A stretch of DNA of 64,000 nucleotides from Streptomyces cellostaticus (GCF_001513965.1 NZ_KQ948015.1:458236-522235), one strand, 5' to 3'. Numbered from the stretch's first letter, positions 26,025 through 33,979 are shown. The notes: generated by a model not told the origin, from the sequence alone. Translations and numbers: made by a program.

Positions 26025-26041
26025 CTTCCGCCGGACGGAAG
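26025..26041. other. Small inverted repeat between the membrane protein and Rieske genes
   Basis: CTTCCG-CCGGA-CGGAAG forms a 6-bp stem. It has no T-tract and could be a weak terminator or an operator of the Rieske operon. Confidence 0.35.
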
Positions 26042-26108
26042 AGGTGTAGCGGCCCCATGACGCCCTTTTGGACGATGTCGCCACCACCGACAGACGGGAG
26101 CCGCATCC

Positions 26109-27173
26109 ATGCCTCACGTGACCGCGTTCGCCAGGAACCAGTGGTACGTCGCCGCCTACAGCGAGGAGGTCGGACGCGAACTGCTCGGCCGGACGATCCT
26201 CGGTGAGCCGCTCGTGTTCTACCGCGCCGAACAGGACGGCACCCCGGTCGCCCTGCACGACCGCTGCGTCCACCGCCGCTACCCGCTCTCCGAGAGCGGT
26301 CTGGACGGCGACCGGATCGTGTGCGGGTACCACGGGTTCACCTACGACCGCACCGGCGCCTGCGTGTACGTACCCGGCCAGAAACGCGTGCCGCGCACCG
26401 CCCGCGTCGCCTCCTATCCGGTCGTGGAGCAGGACGCGCTGGTCTGGGTGTGGATCGGTGACCCGGCCCTCGCAGACCCGCAGACGATCCCCAGGGCCCG
26501 GCACCTCGACGCTCCCGGCTGGGTGACGGTCCGGGGCATGGAGCCGATCGACGCCGACTACGGCCTGCTCGTGGACAACCTCCTCGACCTCTCCCACGAG
26601 ACCTATCTGCACGGCGGCTACATCGGCACCCCGGAGGTCGCCGAGACGCCCATCACCACCGAGGTCGACGAGGGCGCGGGCGTCGTGCGGGTCAGCCGGC
26701 GCATGGACGACGCCGAGTGCCCGCCGTTCTACGCCCGTTCGACCGGTATCCAGGGCCGCATCACGCGCTGGCAGGACATCGAGTACCACGCGCCCTGCCT
26801 GTATCTGCTGCACAGCCGCATCGCCCCGGTGGGCGTCGTGCCCGAGCCGGACGGCAGCGACCCGAACGGCTTCCACACCGAGATCACCTACGCGATCACG
26901 CCGTCGTCCGACGGCAAGGTGTACGACTTCTGGGCGGTCTCCCGGGACTGGGCCACGGACGACGACGAGGTCACCGCGTTCCTGCGGGGCAACAACCACA
27001 CCGTGGTGATGCAGGACGTCACCGCGCTCAACCTGCTCCAGCGCACACTCGGCACCGAGCGCACCGGCTACCAGGAGCTGAGCATCAACATCGACACCGG
27101 CGGCCTGGCCGCCCGGCGCATCCTGACCCGGCTGGTCGAGGAGGGCGCCAAGCCCGTGGAGCAGGTCCGGTGA
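26109..27173 (+). CDS. Rieske non-heme iron oxygenase, VanA-like O-demethylase alpha subunit
   Basis: A 354-residue oxygenase. The Rieske [2Fe-2S] ligands are Cys53/His55 (CVHRR) and Cys72/His75 (CGYHGF). The mononuclear iron site lies in NLLDLSHETYLHGG. Length and layout fit the vanillate O-demethylase / phenoxybenzoate dioxygenase group, which oxidatively demethylates or hydroxylates aromatic acids using electrons from a VanB-type reductase, encoded two genes downstream. The substrate is uncertain. The ATG is preceded by GGGAG. Its stop overlaps the next small gene (GTGA). Confidence 0.9.
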   Translation: MPHVTAFARNQWYVAAYSEEVGRELLGRTILGEPLVFYRAEQDGTPVALHDRCVHRRYPLSESGLDGDRIVCGYHGFTYDRTGACVYVPGQKRVPRTARVASYPVVEQDALVWVWIGDPALADPQTIPRARHLDAPGWVTVRGMEPIDADYGLLVDNLLDLSHETYLHGGYIGTPEVAETPITTEVDEGAGVVRVSRRMDDAECPPFYARSTGIQGRITRWQDIEYHAPCLYLLHSRIAPVGVVPEPDGSDPNGFHTEITYAITPSSDGKVYDFWAVSRDWATDDDEVTAFLRGNNHTVVMQDVTALNLLQRTLGTERTGYQELSINIDTGGLAARRILTRLVEEGAKPVEQVR

Positions 27174-27340
27174 GCAGGCCCGCCGACGAGGTCTACCGGA
27201 TCGACTGGCTGCCGGGCACCGACCTGCTGCACGGGACCTGCCACTGCGGGGCCGAGCACCGCGCGCAGGATCCGGTCCGGATGTGGGAGTGGATGCTCGG
27301 GCATCCGGAAGGACACCGGCCAGGGGAGGCGTCCCGATGA
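27170..27340 (+). CDS. Small 56-residue Cys/His protein nested in the Rieske operon
   Basis: A 56-residue frame fitted between the oxygenase and reductase genes with overlaps at both ends (GTGA and ATGA), strong evidence for coupled translation. It begins MSRPADEVYRIDWLPGTDLL and contains CHCGAEH, a cluster that could bind metal. No known family is recognised. Its position suggests a role in assembly or electron transfer of the demethylase, or a structural third subunit. Confidence 0.7.
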   Translation: MSRPADEVYRIDWLPGTDLLHGTCHCGAEHRAQDPVRMWEWMLGHPEGHRPGEASR

Positions 27341-28272
27341 GTGTCCACGAGGCAGAACTGGTCGTATCCGTAAGGGAGTTTTCCGCTGACGGAGTCCTCG
27401 CGCTCACCCTGCGCCATCCGCTCGGGCAGGAGCTGCCCTCCTGGGAGCCCGGCGCCCATGTGGACCTGCTGCTCGGGCCGGAGCTGGAGCGGCAGTACTC
27501 ACTGTGCTCGGACCCGGCGGACCGCTCCGCGTGGCGGATCGCGGTGCTGCGGGAGCCGGGTGGGCGCGGAGGATCCGCCTACGTGCACGACGCGTTGGGG
27601 GAGGGCGACAAGGTACGGGTGCGCGGGCCGCGCAACCACTTCCGGCTGGAGCCCGCGCCCCGCTACCGCTTCGTCGCGGGCGGCATCGGCATCACGCCGA
27701 TCCTGCCGATGCTCGCGGCGGCCGAGGCCGCGGGCGCCGACTGGTCCCTGCTGTACGGCGGCCGCAGCCGCAGCTCCCTGGCCTTCACCGGGGAACTGTC
27801 CCGCTACGGCGACCGGGTCACCCTCGCCCCGCAGGACGAGACCGGGCTCCTGGACCTGGGCCCGGTCCTGGACGAGGTCCCCGACGGCACCCTGGTCTAC
27901 TGCTGCGGACCGGCGCCCTTGCTGGACGCGGTCGAGGAGCGCTGCCCGGCCGGGGTGCTGCGGGTCGAGCGGTTCCGGCCGAAGACCCGACACGGCTCGG
28001 ACGACCGGGAGTTCGAACTGGTGCTGGCGCGCAGCGGCCGCAGCCTCACCGTCCCGCCGGACGTCTCCGTACTCGATACGGTCCGGGCCGCGGGGGTCGA
28101 GGTGCTGTACTCCTGCACCGAGGGCACGTGCGGCACCTGTGAGACGGACGTGGTCGAAGGCGCCCCGGATCACCGGGACTCGGTCCTCACCGAGGAGGAG
28201 CGGGCAGCGGGCGACACGATGATGATCTGCGTGTCCCGCTGCCGGGGCGCCCGGCTGGTGCTGGATCTGTGA
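27337..28272 (+). CDS. VanB-like ferredoxin:oxygenase reductase (PDR family)
   Basis: A 311-residue phthalate-dioxygenase-reductase-type protein: an N-terminal FMN/FAD domain (QYSLCSDP, FVAGGIGITPILPML), an NAD domain ending in VYCCGPAPLLDAVE, and a C-terminal plant-type [2Fe-2S] ferredoxin domain with YSCTEGTCGTCE and a later cysteine in MICVSRC. It transfers electrons from NAD(P)H to the Rieske oxygenase encoded upstream. The ATG start overlaps the stop of the 56-residue gene. All iron-sulfur cysteines are present. Confidence 0.9.
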   Translation: MSVHEAELVVSVREFSADGVLALTLRHPLGQELPSWEPGAHVDLLLGPELERQYSLCSDPADRSAWRIAVLREPGGRGGSAYVHDALGEGDKVRVRGPRNHFRLEPAPRYRFVAGGIGITPILPMLAAAEAAGADWSLLYGGRSRSSLAFTGELSRYGDRVTLAPQDETGLLDLGPVLDEVPDGTLVYCCGPAPLLDAVEERCPAGVLRVERFRPKTRHGSDDREFELVLARSGRSLTVPPDVSVLDTVRAAGVEVLYSCTEGTCGTCETDVVEGAPDHRDSVLTEEERAAGDTMMICVSRCRGARLVLDL

Positions 28273-28286
28273 GTGCGTACGGGTGG

Positions 28287-28325
28287 CCCGGCCCCGTCGG
28301 CGACCTGAACGCCGACGGAGCCGGG
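28287..28325. terminator. Bidirectional terminator hairpin
   Basis: CCGTCGGCG and CGCCGACGG form a 9-bp perfect stem around a 7-nt loop, extended after one mismatch by CCCGGC/GCCGGG. It sits between the convergent reductase and MmyB-like genes. Confidence 0.7.
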
Positions 28326-28997
28326 TCAGTCCTCGGGCGCCGGGACGACCGTCAGATGCGCCCCCGTGCCGCGCGGTCGGCGCGGGCGGCGGGCGGCCGG
28401 GGCCGGGCGGCGGGCGTCGCGCAGGACCATGGTCAGGCGCGTGCAGCCGATCTCCTCCAGGGTGCGGGTCGTCTCGTCGACGATCCGGCACTCGGTCGGC
28501 CCCCGGCGCGGGTCGGGGTGGAGCAGGAGGCGTACGGCGCCGTCGAGCTGCGTCGCGGCCTCGCCGACGGCGTGGATCCAGTGCGGCAGGCCCTGCCGGT
28601 AGGCGGCCTCCATGATCGGGTCCTGGGCGACGTCCCGGCGGATCGCCTGGAGTTCGTGGTCGTGGCCGTAGCGCTCCAGGGCGGTCCTGAGGTGAGCCAG
28701 CATCGGCAGGCACCAGGCCGCCTCGTGCTCGCCGAGGACGTCGCCGGCATCCGGGTGGAACAGGACGAACCGGAGGAAGTTGTCCCCGGGCATGGCCGTC
28801 GGGTGGGGGCGCACGCCGCGGAAGAGCGTCTCGAACGCGCCGTTGACCATGACCACGTTCCAGCGGTGGTCGACGACCAGGGACGGGAAGGGGACGGCCT
28901 CCAGCAGCGTGGCGTAGTCCTGGAGATACGCCTGGGCCTCGCAGCCCGCGGCGACGAGCCGCGGCGCCGGCCGCTGCCCTCCTGCCTGATGTGCCAT
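28326..28997 (-). CDS. Stand-alone MmyB-like ligand-binding domain protein without HTH
   Basis: A 223-residue protein resembling the C-terminal ligand-binding domain of MmyB-type XRE regulators. The features are PFPSLVVDHRWNVVMVNGAF, FVLFHPDAGDVLGEHEAAW, an aspartate/glutamine-rich helix and CRIVDETTRTLEEIG near the end. The usual N-terminal helix-turn-helix is absent: the first 30 residues after the ATG (MAHQAGGQRP) are not HTH-like. It is convergent with the Rieske operon and may sense its substrate, working with a separate DNA-binding partner such as the XRE protein encoded next to it. The ATG follows GAGGGGA. Confidence 0.7.
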   Translation of the reverse strand: MAHQAGGQRPAPRLVAAGCEAQAYLQDYATLLEAVPFPSLVVDHRWNVVMVNGAFETLFRGVRPHPTAMPGDNFLRFVLFHPDAGDVLGEHEAAWCLPMLAHLRTALERYGHDHELQAIRRDVAQDPIMEAAYRQGLPHWIHAVGEAATQLDGAVRLLLHPDPRRGPTECRIVDETTRTLEEIGCTRLTMVLRDARRPAPAARRPRRPRGTGAHLTVVPAPED

Positions 28998-29234
28998 CGG
29001 GGGGTCCCCTCTTGCCTCTGCGGCCTTCACGCGGCGATGCGATCCTGCTGCCCCGACAAGAGCGATGTCAACTATCGTGGCATTCCACGCCGGTTGACGG
29101 CTGAAATTCGCCACAGTTGTGGCGAGACCTGGATGTGAGTTCGAAGCACCCGATACGCTCCGGGAAGTTCACGACAACCGCTGTGAGAAGCACGGACACA
29201 CCTGAAGCCCTCGAGAGACGTAGGAGTTCTGTCG

Positions 29235-29891
29235 GTGACGGATGGCTACGAGGATCCGGGCGCCACGGAGACCGCTCAGCTGCCGGCCGTCGTCGCCCGC
29301 GTCACCGGGCTCGCCGACCGGCTCGGTGTGCCGCACTCCGAGGTCTTCGACGTCGGGCGGCTCTCCGTCGCCTGCGGGGTCCCGGAGCCGGTGGTCAAGG
29401 CCCTGCTCAGCGGCCGCCCGGCGGGCGAGCCGGATGTCCAGGCGCGCTTCCTGCAGCGCCTGGACCTGCTGCGCCGCACCCGGCTGAAACCGAACGGCCG
29501 CAAGTACACCCAGCAGGAGATCGCCGACGGCGCGGGCATGTCCCGGCAGCAGGCAGGCGCGCTCATCAACGGCGACCGGCGGCCCACCATGGAGCACTGC
29601 GACGCGCTGCAGCGGTTCTTCCGCGTGCACGCCGGCTTCCTCACTGCCAAGGACCCCGAGGCGCTGGCGGGCGCGCTGCAGCGCACCGAGCAGGAGCTGC
29701 TGCAGAAGCTCGCCGACCGGGAGCGGGCCGCGGCCGCGGTCGCGGACGATCCGCTGGAGCGGCTGCTGCAGGACCACGGGGTGCGCGGGATCGCCTGGCG
29801 GGCCGCACAACTGCCCACGGACCAGCACCGGGACAAGGTCGCGGAGTGGCTCGACATGCTCCTGGAGAGCGTCAAGCGGCCCGAGTCGTGA
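29235..29891 (+). CDS. XRE-family helix-turn-helix regulator, second XRE/ImmA pair
   Basis: A 218-residue regulator. Its central HTH reads YTQQEIADGAGMSRQQAGALINGDRRPTMEHCDALQRFF (about residues 96-134). The N-terminus is a helical domain of unknown role and the C-terminus a helical tail. GTG is preceded by TAGGAG. It overlaps the following metallopeptidase gene (GTGA). The arrangement mirrors the XRE/ImmA pair 5 kb to the left, but sequence similarity between the two XRE proteins is limited to the HTH type. Confidence 0.82.
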   Translation: MTDGYEDPGATETAQLPAVVARVTGLADRLGVPHSEVFDVGRLSVACGVPEPVVKALLSGRPAGEPDVQARFLQRLDLLRRTRLKPNGRKYTQQEIADGAGMSRQQAGALINGDRRPTMEHCDALQRFFRVHAGFLTAKDPEALAGALQRTEQELLQKLADRERAAAAVADDPLERLLQDHGVRGIAWRAAQLPTDQHRDKVAEWLDMLLESVKRPES

Positions 29892-30469
29892 GCCGGGGGA
29901 GGACAGTGGGCATCGGCAGGGACATGCGGCGGCTGTGCACCGAGCTGGTCGGGGAACTCGCCCTGCCCGGACCGGTCCCGCCGCAGGAGCTGTACCGCGC
30001 GCTGTGCGCGACGATGAGCCGCCGCCGCGGCCGCCCCGTGCACTTCCGTACGGCGGTCTTCCCGCCCGGTACGGCCAGCGGGCTGTGGCTGGACCTGACC
30101 GACCGCGACCTGGTCGTCGTCGAGGAACGCACCGCGCCGGACCACCAGTTGGTGATCCTCGGTCACGAGCTGTGGCACATGCAGGCCGGGCACTGCGGTC
30201 ACCCCGCCGACGGGGCCGGCGTCGGCGTCGCCACGCGGCTGCTGAGCGAGGCCGCCGACCCGGCCGCGCTCGCGGCGGCGGTGCACCGGGTCGCCGCCCG
30301 CACCCGCTTCGAGCAGTCCGAGGAGCGCGAGGCCGAGACGTTCGGACTGCTGCTCGCCAGCAAGTGCCGTACCTGGCTGGCCGGTTCAGCCCTGCGCGGC
30401 CCGGTCCAGCGGGACCACGTGGCGGGCCGCATCGAGGCGTCGCTCGGATACCTGGGTCCGCAGGGCTGA
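29888..30469 (+). CDS. ImmA/IrrE-like metallopeptidase, second copy
   Basis: A 193-residue protein with VILGHELWHMQAGHC, an HExxH zinc site (His93, Glu94, His97), and EEREAETFGLLLASKC as the downstream acidic helix. Paralogous in layout to the peptidase at 24297-24821: both have a GLWL segment, an ERxTAP segment and the zinc motif in the same order. It is translationally coupled to the XRE gene. Cleavage of that regulator is the inferred role. No membrane protein gene follows, unlike the first locus. Confidence 0.8.
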   Translation: MSRGRTVGIGRDMRRLCTELVGELALPGPVPPQELYRALCATMSRRRGRPVHFRTAVFPPGTASGLWLDLTDRDLVVVEERTAPDHQLVILGHELWHMQAGHCGHPADGAGVGVATRLLSEAADPAALAAAVHRVAARTRFEQSEEREAETFGLLLASKCRTWLAGSALRGPVQRDHVAGRIEASLGYLGPQG

Positions 30470-30602
30470 ACGAGGGCTGACCGGGCCCCCTCGATCGGTG
30501 TCGAGGGCGGGAGAGCAACGGCGTTGTCAGTGCTGGACGGCAAGCTGGATACGTGCGCCGCAGGGCGCCTGAACGTGACGCCGAACCGGGGAGAGCCGAC
30601 CG

Positions 30603-30830
30603 ATGCCCACCGCCGTACTGACCGACCGCGAGCGCACCGCCGTACAGGCCTACCTCCGGCTGCTGCACACCGTGCGCGCCGCCTTCGACAGAGCGCCGGA
30701 CGGCGGCCGTCCCGTGGTCGTGCCGCCCGCCGTGCTCGCCGAGGCGGAACAGGCCCTGACGCGGGCGGGACTGGCGGGCAACGAGGAGGAGTTCTTCCGG
30801 CTGGTGCGCCACTGGTGCCCGCAGGAGTGA
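30603..30830 (+). CDS. Small hypothetical helical protein (75 residues)
   Basis: A 75-residue acidic protein beginning MPTAVLTDRERTAVQAYLRL, predicted to be all helical, with no signal peptide or cysteine pattern. It is preceded by GGGGAGAGCC and ends within a terminator hairpin. It may be the last gene of the XRE/ImmA unit or stand alone. I do not recognise a family. Confidence 0.6.
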   Translation: MPTAVLTDRERTAVQAYLRLLHTVRAAFDRAPDGGRPVVVPPAVLAEAEQALTRAGLAGNEEEFFRLVRHWCPQE

Positions 30831-30839
30831 GCGGGCACC
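30814..30839. terminator. Terminator hairpin overlapping a stop codon
   Basis: GGTGCCCGC and GCGGGCACC form a 9-bp perfect stem; the 8-nt loop contains the TGA stop of the small hypothetical gene. It lies between convergent genes and can serve both. Confidence 0.65.
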
Positions 30840-30862
30840 CGGTGACCGTTCCGCAGGCCCGT

Positions 30863-31543
30863 TCAGTGGTGCGGGACGGTCACCGCCGTCAGCACCAGCC
30901 CGTCCTCGGCCAGCCAGCGGCCCTCGAACCCGCTCAGGCGGGTGCCGCCCACCAGGGGGCCGGGGACGAGGAGCCGGGCGTGGAAGCGTCCGCGGGTGTC
31001 CCGGCCCGGTGCGGTGAGCAGCTCGATGTCGGCCTCGGCGAAGTCGAGCCAGGCACGGGTGAGGGGGAACCACGCCTTGTAGACGGACTCCTTGGCGCTG
31101 AACAGCAGCCGGTCCCAGTGGACGGCGGGCCGGGCGGCGCACAGCTCGCGGTGCCGGTCCTGTTCGGCGGGCAGCGAGATGGCCTCGAAGACACCCTCCG
31201 GCACCGGTCCGTGCGGTTCGGCGTCGATGCCGAGGGAGGCCAGGTCCGTGTCGCGGACCAGGGCGGCGGCGCGGTAGCCGTCGCAGTGGGTCATGCTGCC
31301 GGCCAGCCCTTCGGGCCACACCGGGGCGCCACGCTCGCCGGTCAGGACGGGCTGCGGTGGCACGCCGAGCTTCTCCATGGCGCGCCGGGCGCAGACCCGC
31401 ACGGACGTGAACTCGCGGCGGCGCTTGTCCACCGCCCGCGCCACGATCTGCTGTTCCTCGGGATACAGCGGAGTGTCCTGGGCCCCTTCGTCACCGTACG
31501 CTTCCACGGCCACCACCGACTCCGGGAGCAGCTCCTCGATCAC
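30863..31543 (-). CDS. 4'-phosphopantetheinyl transferase, Sfp/PptT type
   Basis: A 226-residue transferase that attaches phosphopantetheine from CoA to carrier domains. LASLGIDAEP carries the magnesium-binding Asp/Glu of the motif (V/I)GIDxE, and FSAKESVYKAWFPL is the Sfp-type (F/W)(S/C)xKE(S/A)xxK block. The GTG with GGAGGT upstream places the start 53 bases inside the preceding metallophosphoesterase gene. The pair order matches pptT-pptH of Mycobacterium tuberculosis. It could activate the PKS and NRPS carriers encoded at 1-20 kb, but may be the general enzyme of the host. Confidence 0.9.
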   Translation of the reverse strand: MIEELLPESVVAVEAYGDEGAQDTPLYPEEQQIVARAVDKRRREFTSVRVCARRAMEKLGVPPQPVLTGERGAPVWPEGLAGSMTHCDGYRAAALVRDTDLASLGIDAEPHGPVPEGVFEAISLPAEQDRHRELCAARPAVHWDRLLFSAKESVYKAWFPLTRAWLDFAEADIELLTAPGRDTRGRFHARLLVPGPLVGGTRLSGFEGRWLAEDGLVLTAVTVPHH

Positions 31544-32396
31544 CGGGTCCGACCTCCATCGGCAGGATGCGGCGCAGCCGTCCCGGGGGTACCGGACGCT
31601 TGCGCCATTCGCGGGGGTATCCCACGGACACCTCTTCGAAGCGGACGCCCTCGTGCCAGGTGGTCCGCGGGATGTGCAGATGACCGTAGACCATGGTCTG
31701 GACGCGGAAGCGGCGGTGCCAGTCGGCGGTGAGCTCGGTGCCGCACCACATCGCGAACTCCGGGTGCCACAGCACGTCCATCGGATGCCGGTCCAGCGGA
31801 TAGTGGTTGGCGAGGACGGTGGGCAGGTCCTCGGGCAGCTCGGCCAGTCTGCGCGCCGTCTCGGCGACCCGGGCGCGGCACCAGGCCTCGCGGGTCGGGT
31901 AGGGGTCGGGGTGCAGCAGGTACTCGTCGTTGCAGACGACGCCGGTGCTCTTCGCGTAGGCCAGGCCCTGCGCCTTGGTGACACAGCCGGCCGGCAGGAA
32001 CGAGTAGTCGTACAGCAGGAACAGCGGGGCGACGACGACCGGTCCGCCGGGGCCGTGCCACACCGGGTAAGGGTCCTCGGGCGTGGTCACGCCCAGGTCG
32101 CGGCAGAGGGCGACGAGATGCTCGTAGCGGGCGACGCCGCGCAGGTCGACGGTGTCCTTCGGGTGGGTCCACAGCTCGTGGTTGCCCGGCGACCACAGGA
32201 CCTTGCGGAAGCGGTCCGTGAGCGTGGCGAGGGTCCAGCGGATGTCCTCCACGGTCTCCGCGATGTCCCCGGCGACGATCAGCCAGTCGTCCGGCGTGTG
32301 GGGGCGCAGCTGCTCGACCAGCGCGCGGTTCTCCGGATAGCTGATGTGCAGGTCGCTGATGGCCAGCAGCTGTCCGGCCCCGGCCGTCGACTCCAC
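31491..32396 (-). CDS. Calcineurin-like metallophosphoesterase, PptH-like
   Basis: A 301-residue metallophosphoesterase. Metal motifs are ISDLHI (DxH), VAGDIAE (GDxxE-like), SPGNHELW (GNHE), ANHYPL and MVYGHLHIP (GHxH). In M. tuberculosis a metallophosphoesterase next to pptT (PptH) removes phosphopantetheine from carrier proteins, opposing PptT. The same adjacency and a 53-base overlap with the transferase gene support the same function here (inference from established work on PptH). GTG with GGAAGGGG upstream was chosen; longer in-frame starts run into the divergent promoter region. Confidence 0.85.
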   Translation of the reverse strand: MESTAGAGQLLAISDLHISYPENRALVEQLRPHTPDDWLIVAGDIAETVEDIRWTLATLTDRFRKVLWSPGNHELWTHPKDTVDLRGVARYEHLVALCRDLGVTTPEDPYPVWHGPGGPVVVAPLFLLYDYSFLPAGCVTKAQGLAYAKSTGVVCNDEYLLHPDPYPTREAWCRARVAETARRLAELPEDLPTVLANHYPLDRHPMDVLWHPEFAMWCGTELTADWHRRFRVQTMVYGHLHIPRTTWHEGVRFEEVSVGYPREWRKRPVPPGRLRRILPMEVGPGDRGAAPGVGGGRGSVR

Positions 32397-32661
32397 CCCG
32401 CACCCCTTCCGATCATGCCGTAGGGACCACGACAACATATTCACCGGCCGGACACAAGGGGATCCGGGCGCGGCGCTCCCGGACAGCGCCGGGGAATCCG
32501 TAACACTCGCGTTGCACGCGCGGCCTCTTGAAAGCCGTATGATCGCCCCAACACCAACGCCCCTAACCTCCCTTCGCACAGGGCCGTTTGGTGTCCCTTC
32601 CTTCCTCCTGCCCGGGCACGGGCCGCTGAGCCCTGCCCGAAAACCCCGAAAGGCGGCCTGC

Positions 32662-33792
32662 ATGCTCTCTCGCGTACGCGTCTGGCTCAACCGCACGTAC
32701 GCGGAGAACGTGTTCTTCATGGATCAGCTGCGGAGAAATCCCAGCGACCGGGCGGTCGAGATCCATGCCACGCACGGCGACGCCGACTCCCCCGTGCTGG
32801 CCGCCGCCGACACCGCCGACCTGGAGCCGGAGGGCCTGTCCCCGGCCGGGTACGTCGAGTACGCCCTGGACCAGTGCGTGCGGCGCGGAATCGACGTGTT
32901 CGTGCCCCGGCTGCACCAGAGGGCGATCGTGGCGCACCGCGCCGAGTTCGCGGCGGCCGGCACGGCGCTGCTGGCGCCGACGCCCGAGGCGTTGGCCGTG
33001 TTCGAGGACAAGGCGACCGCGTACGAGGCGGTCCGCTCGGTCGGCGTGCCGGTGCCGCCGTGGTGGCGGGTGCGCACGGCGGACGAACTGGTCGCCGCGG
33101 TCGAGGAGTTGGAGGCGGGCGGACACAAGGCGTGCTTCAAGCCCGCGGCGGGCGCGGGCGGGGTCGGCTTCCGTGTGATCACCCGCACACCCTTCTCGCT
33201 GATGCACTTGAACGGCTTTCCCGGGCCCCACGTCCAGCTGGACCTGGTCGTCGAGGCGCTGGAGCGGGCCGAGGAGCCGGTGGACTGGCTGGTGATGCCG
33301 CGCCTGGAGCAGCCGGAGGTGTCCGTGGACTGCCTGACCGGGCCGGACAACCACGTCCGGCTGGCCGTGGGCCGCACCAAGAACGGCCGCCGCCGGGGCT
33401 TCACCCTGCACGAGCAGTGGCTGGAGCCGGCCCGGCTGATCGCGGAGGGCTTCGGACTGCACTACCTGTCCAACATCCAGTTCCGGATGCTCGGTGACCG
33501 CCCGGTCCTGCTCGACGTCAACACGCGCCCTGCGGGCGGCCTGCACCAGCTGTCGCTCTGCGGGGTGAACGTCCCCTGGGCGGCCGTGCAGCTGGCGCTG
33601 GGCGAGGACCCCGGTGTGATCGAGCCGCCGTTCCTGGGCCAGGACTACACGGTGGTGTCGGGGCCGCGCCCGTTGCGGCCGGTGTCGCTGCCGCAGCAGC
33701 GGGTGGAGGAGGCGGAGGTGTTGCTGCCGGCGGTGGCGGTGCCTGTGCAGGCGGCTTCGGCGGCTTCGGCGGCTGAGGTATTGCCGCTTTAG
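32662..33792 (+). CDS. ATP-grasp domain protein
   Basis: A 376-residue cytosolic ATP-grasp ligase-like protein. Residues about 110-300 cover the nucleotide fold: AVFEDKATAYEAVRSVGVPVPPWW, ACFKPAAGAGGVGFRVI (lysine and Gly-rich loop), WLVMPRLEQPEVSVDC, and the metal-binding LLDVNTRPAGGLHQL. The family forms carboxylate-amine or related bonds via acyl phosphates; the substrate is not predictable. The last 40 residues are an Ala/Val-rich low-complexity tail encoded by a short GGCTTC repeat. ATG is preceded by GAAAGG. It is divergent from the PptH-like gene. Confidence 0.83.
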   Translation: MLSRVRVWLNRTYAENVFFMDQLRRNPSDRAVEIHATHGDADSPVLAAADTADLEPEGLSPAGYVEYALDQCVRRGIDVFVPRLHQRAIVAHRAEFAAAGTALLAPTPEALAVFEDKATAYEAVRSVGVPVPPWWRVRTADELVAAVEELEAGGHKACFKPAAGAGGVGFRVITRTPFSLMHLNGFPGPHVQLDLVVEALERAEEPVDWLVMPRLEQPEVSVDCLTGPDNHVRLAVGRTKNGRRRGFTLHEQWLEPARLIAEGFGLHYLSNIQFRMLGDRPVLLDVNTRPAGGLHQLSLCGVNVPWAAVQLALGEDPGVIEPPFLGQDYTVVSGPRPLRPVSLPQQRVEEAEVLLPAVAVPVQAASAASAAEVLPL

Positions 33793-33838
33793 GTTGTCGG
33801 CCGGGTGCGGGTTCGTTGTGGTTGCTCGCGCAGTTCCC

Positions 33839-33857
33839 CGCGCCCCTTCGGGGCGCG
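33839..33857. terminator. Terminator hairpin after the ATP-grasp gene
   Basis: CGCGCCCC-TTC-GGGGCGCG forms an 8-bp perfect stem with a tight loop. The flanking GTTGCTCGCGCAGTTCCC is a sequence I recall as common in Streptomyces intergenic terminators. Confidence 0.7.
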
Positions 33858-33869
33858 CTTCGACTCACC

Positions 33870-33920
33870 GGTATGGACCAATTCCGGCATGACTCCTTGA
33901 CACTTGGATTGGTCCATACC
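33870..33920 (+). promoter_or_regulatory. Chitinase promoter with long inverted repeat, DasR-like sites
   Basis: GGTATGGACCAAT (33870-33882) and ATTGGTCCATACC (33908-33920) form a 13-bp perfect inverted repeat. Each arm contains TGGTCC-AT-ACC, close to the TGGTCTAGACCA element bound by DasR at Streptomyces chitinase genes. The -35 box TTGACA (33897-33902) lies between the arms, so repressor binding would block the promoter. Confidence 0.7.
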
Positions 33921-33979
33921 AACTTTGATGGCGCAGCTTTCCGCACTCCCCAACACCCCCGTCCCCACAGGGAGATCGC

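Noticed and set aside
27170-27340. RiPP precursor within the Rieske operon
   Set aside because: No maturation enzymes nearby. Overlaps with the oxygenase and reductase genes point to a redox-related role instead.
32512-32543. TTGCAC ... TATGAT promoter for the ATP-grasp gene
   Set aside because: The spacing is 20 bp, too long for a normal promoter; the -10 alone is not sufficient evidence.
30603-33792. Small protein plus ATP-grasp gene as a graspetide-type RiPP pair
   Set aside because: The two genes are separated by the convergent PPTase/phosphoesterase pair, and the small protein has no core repeats or Thr/Glu-rich tail.
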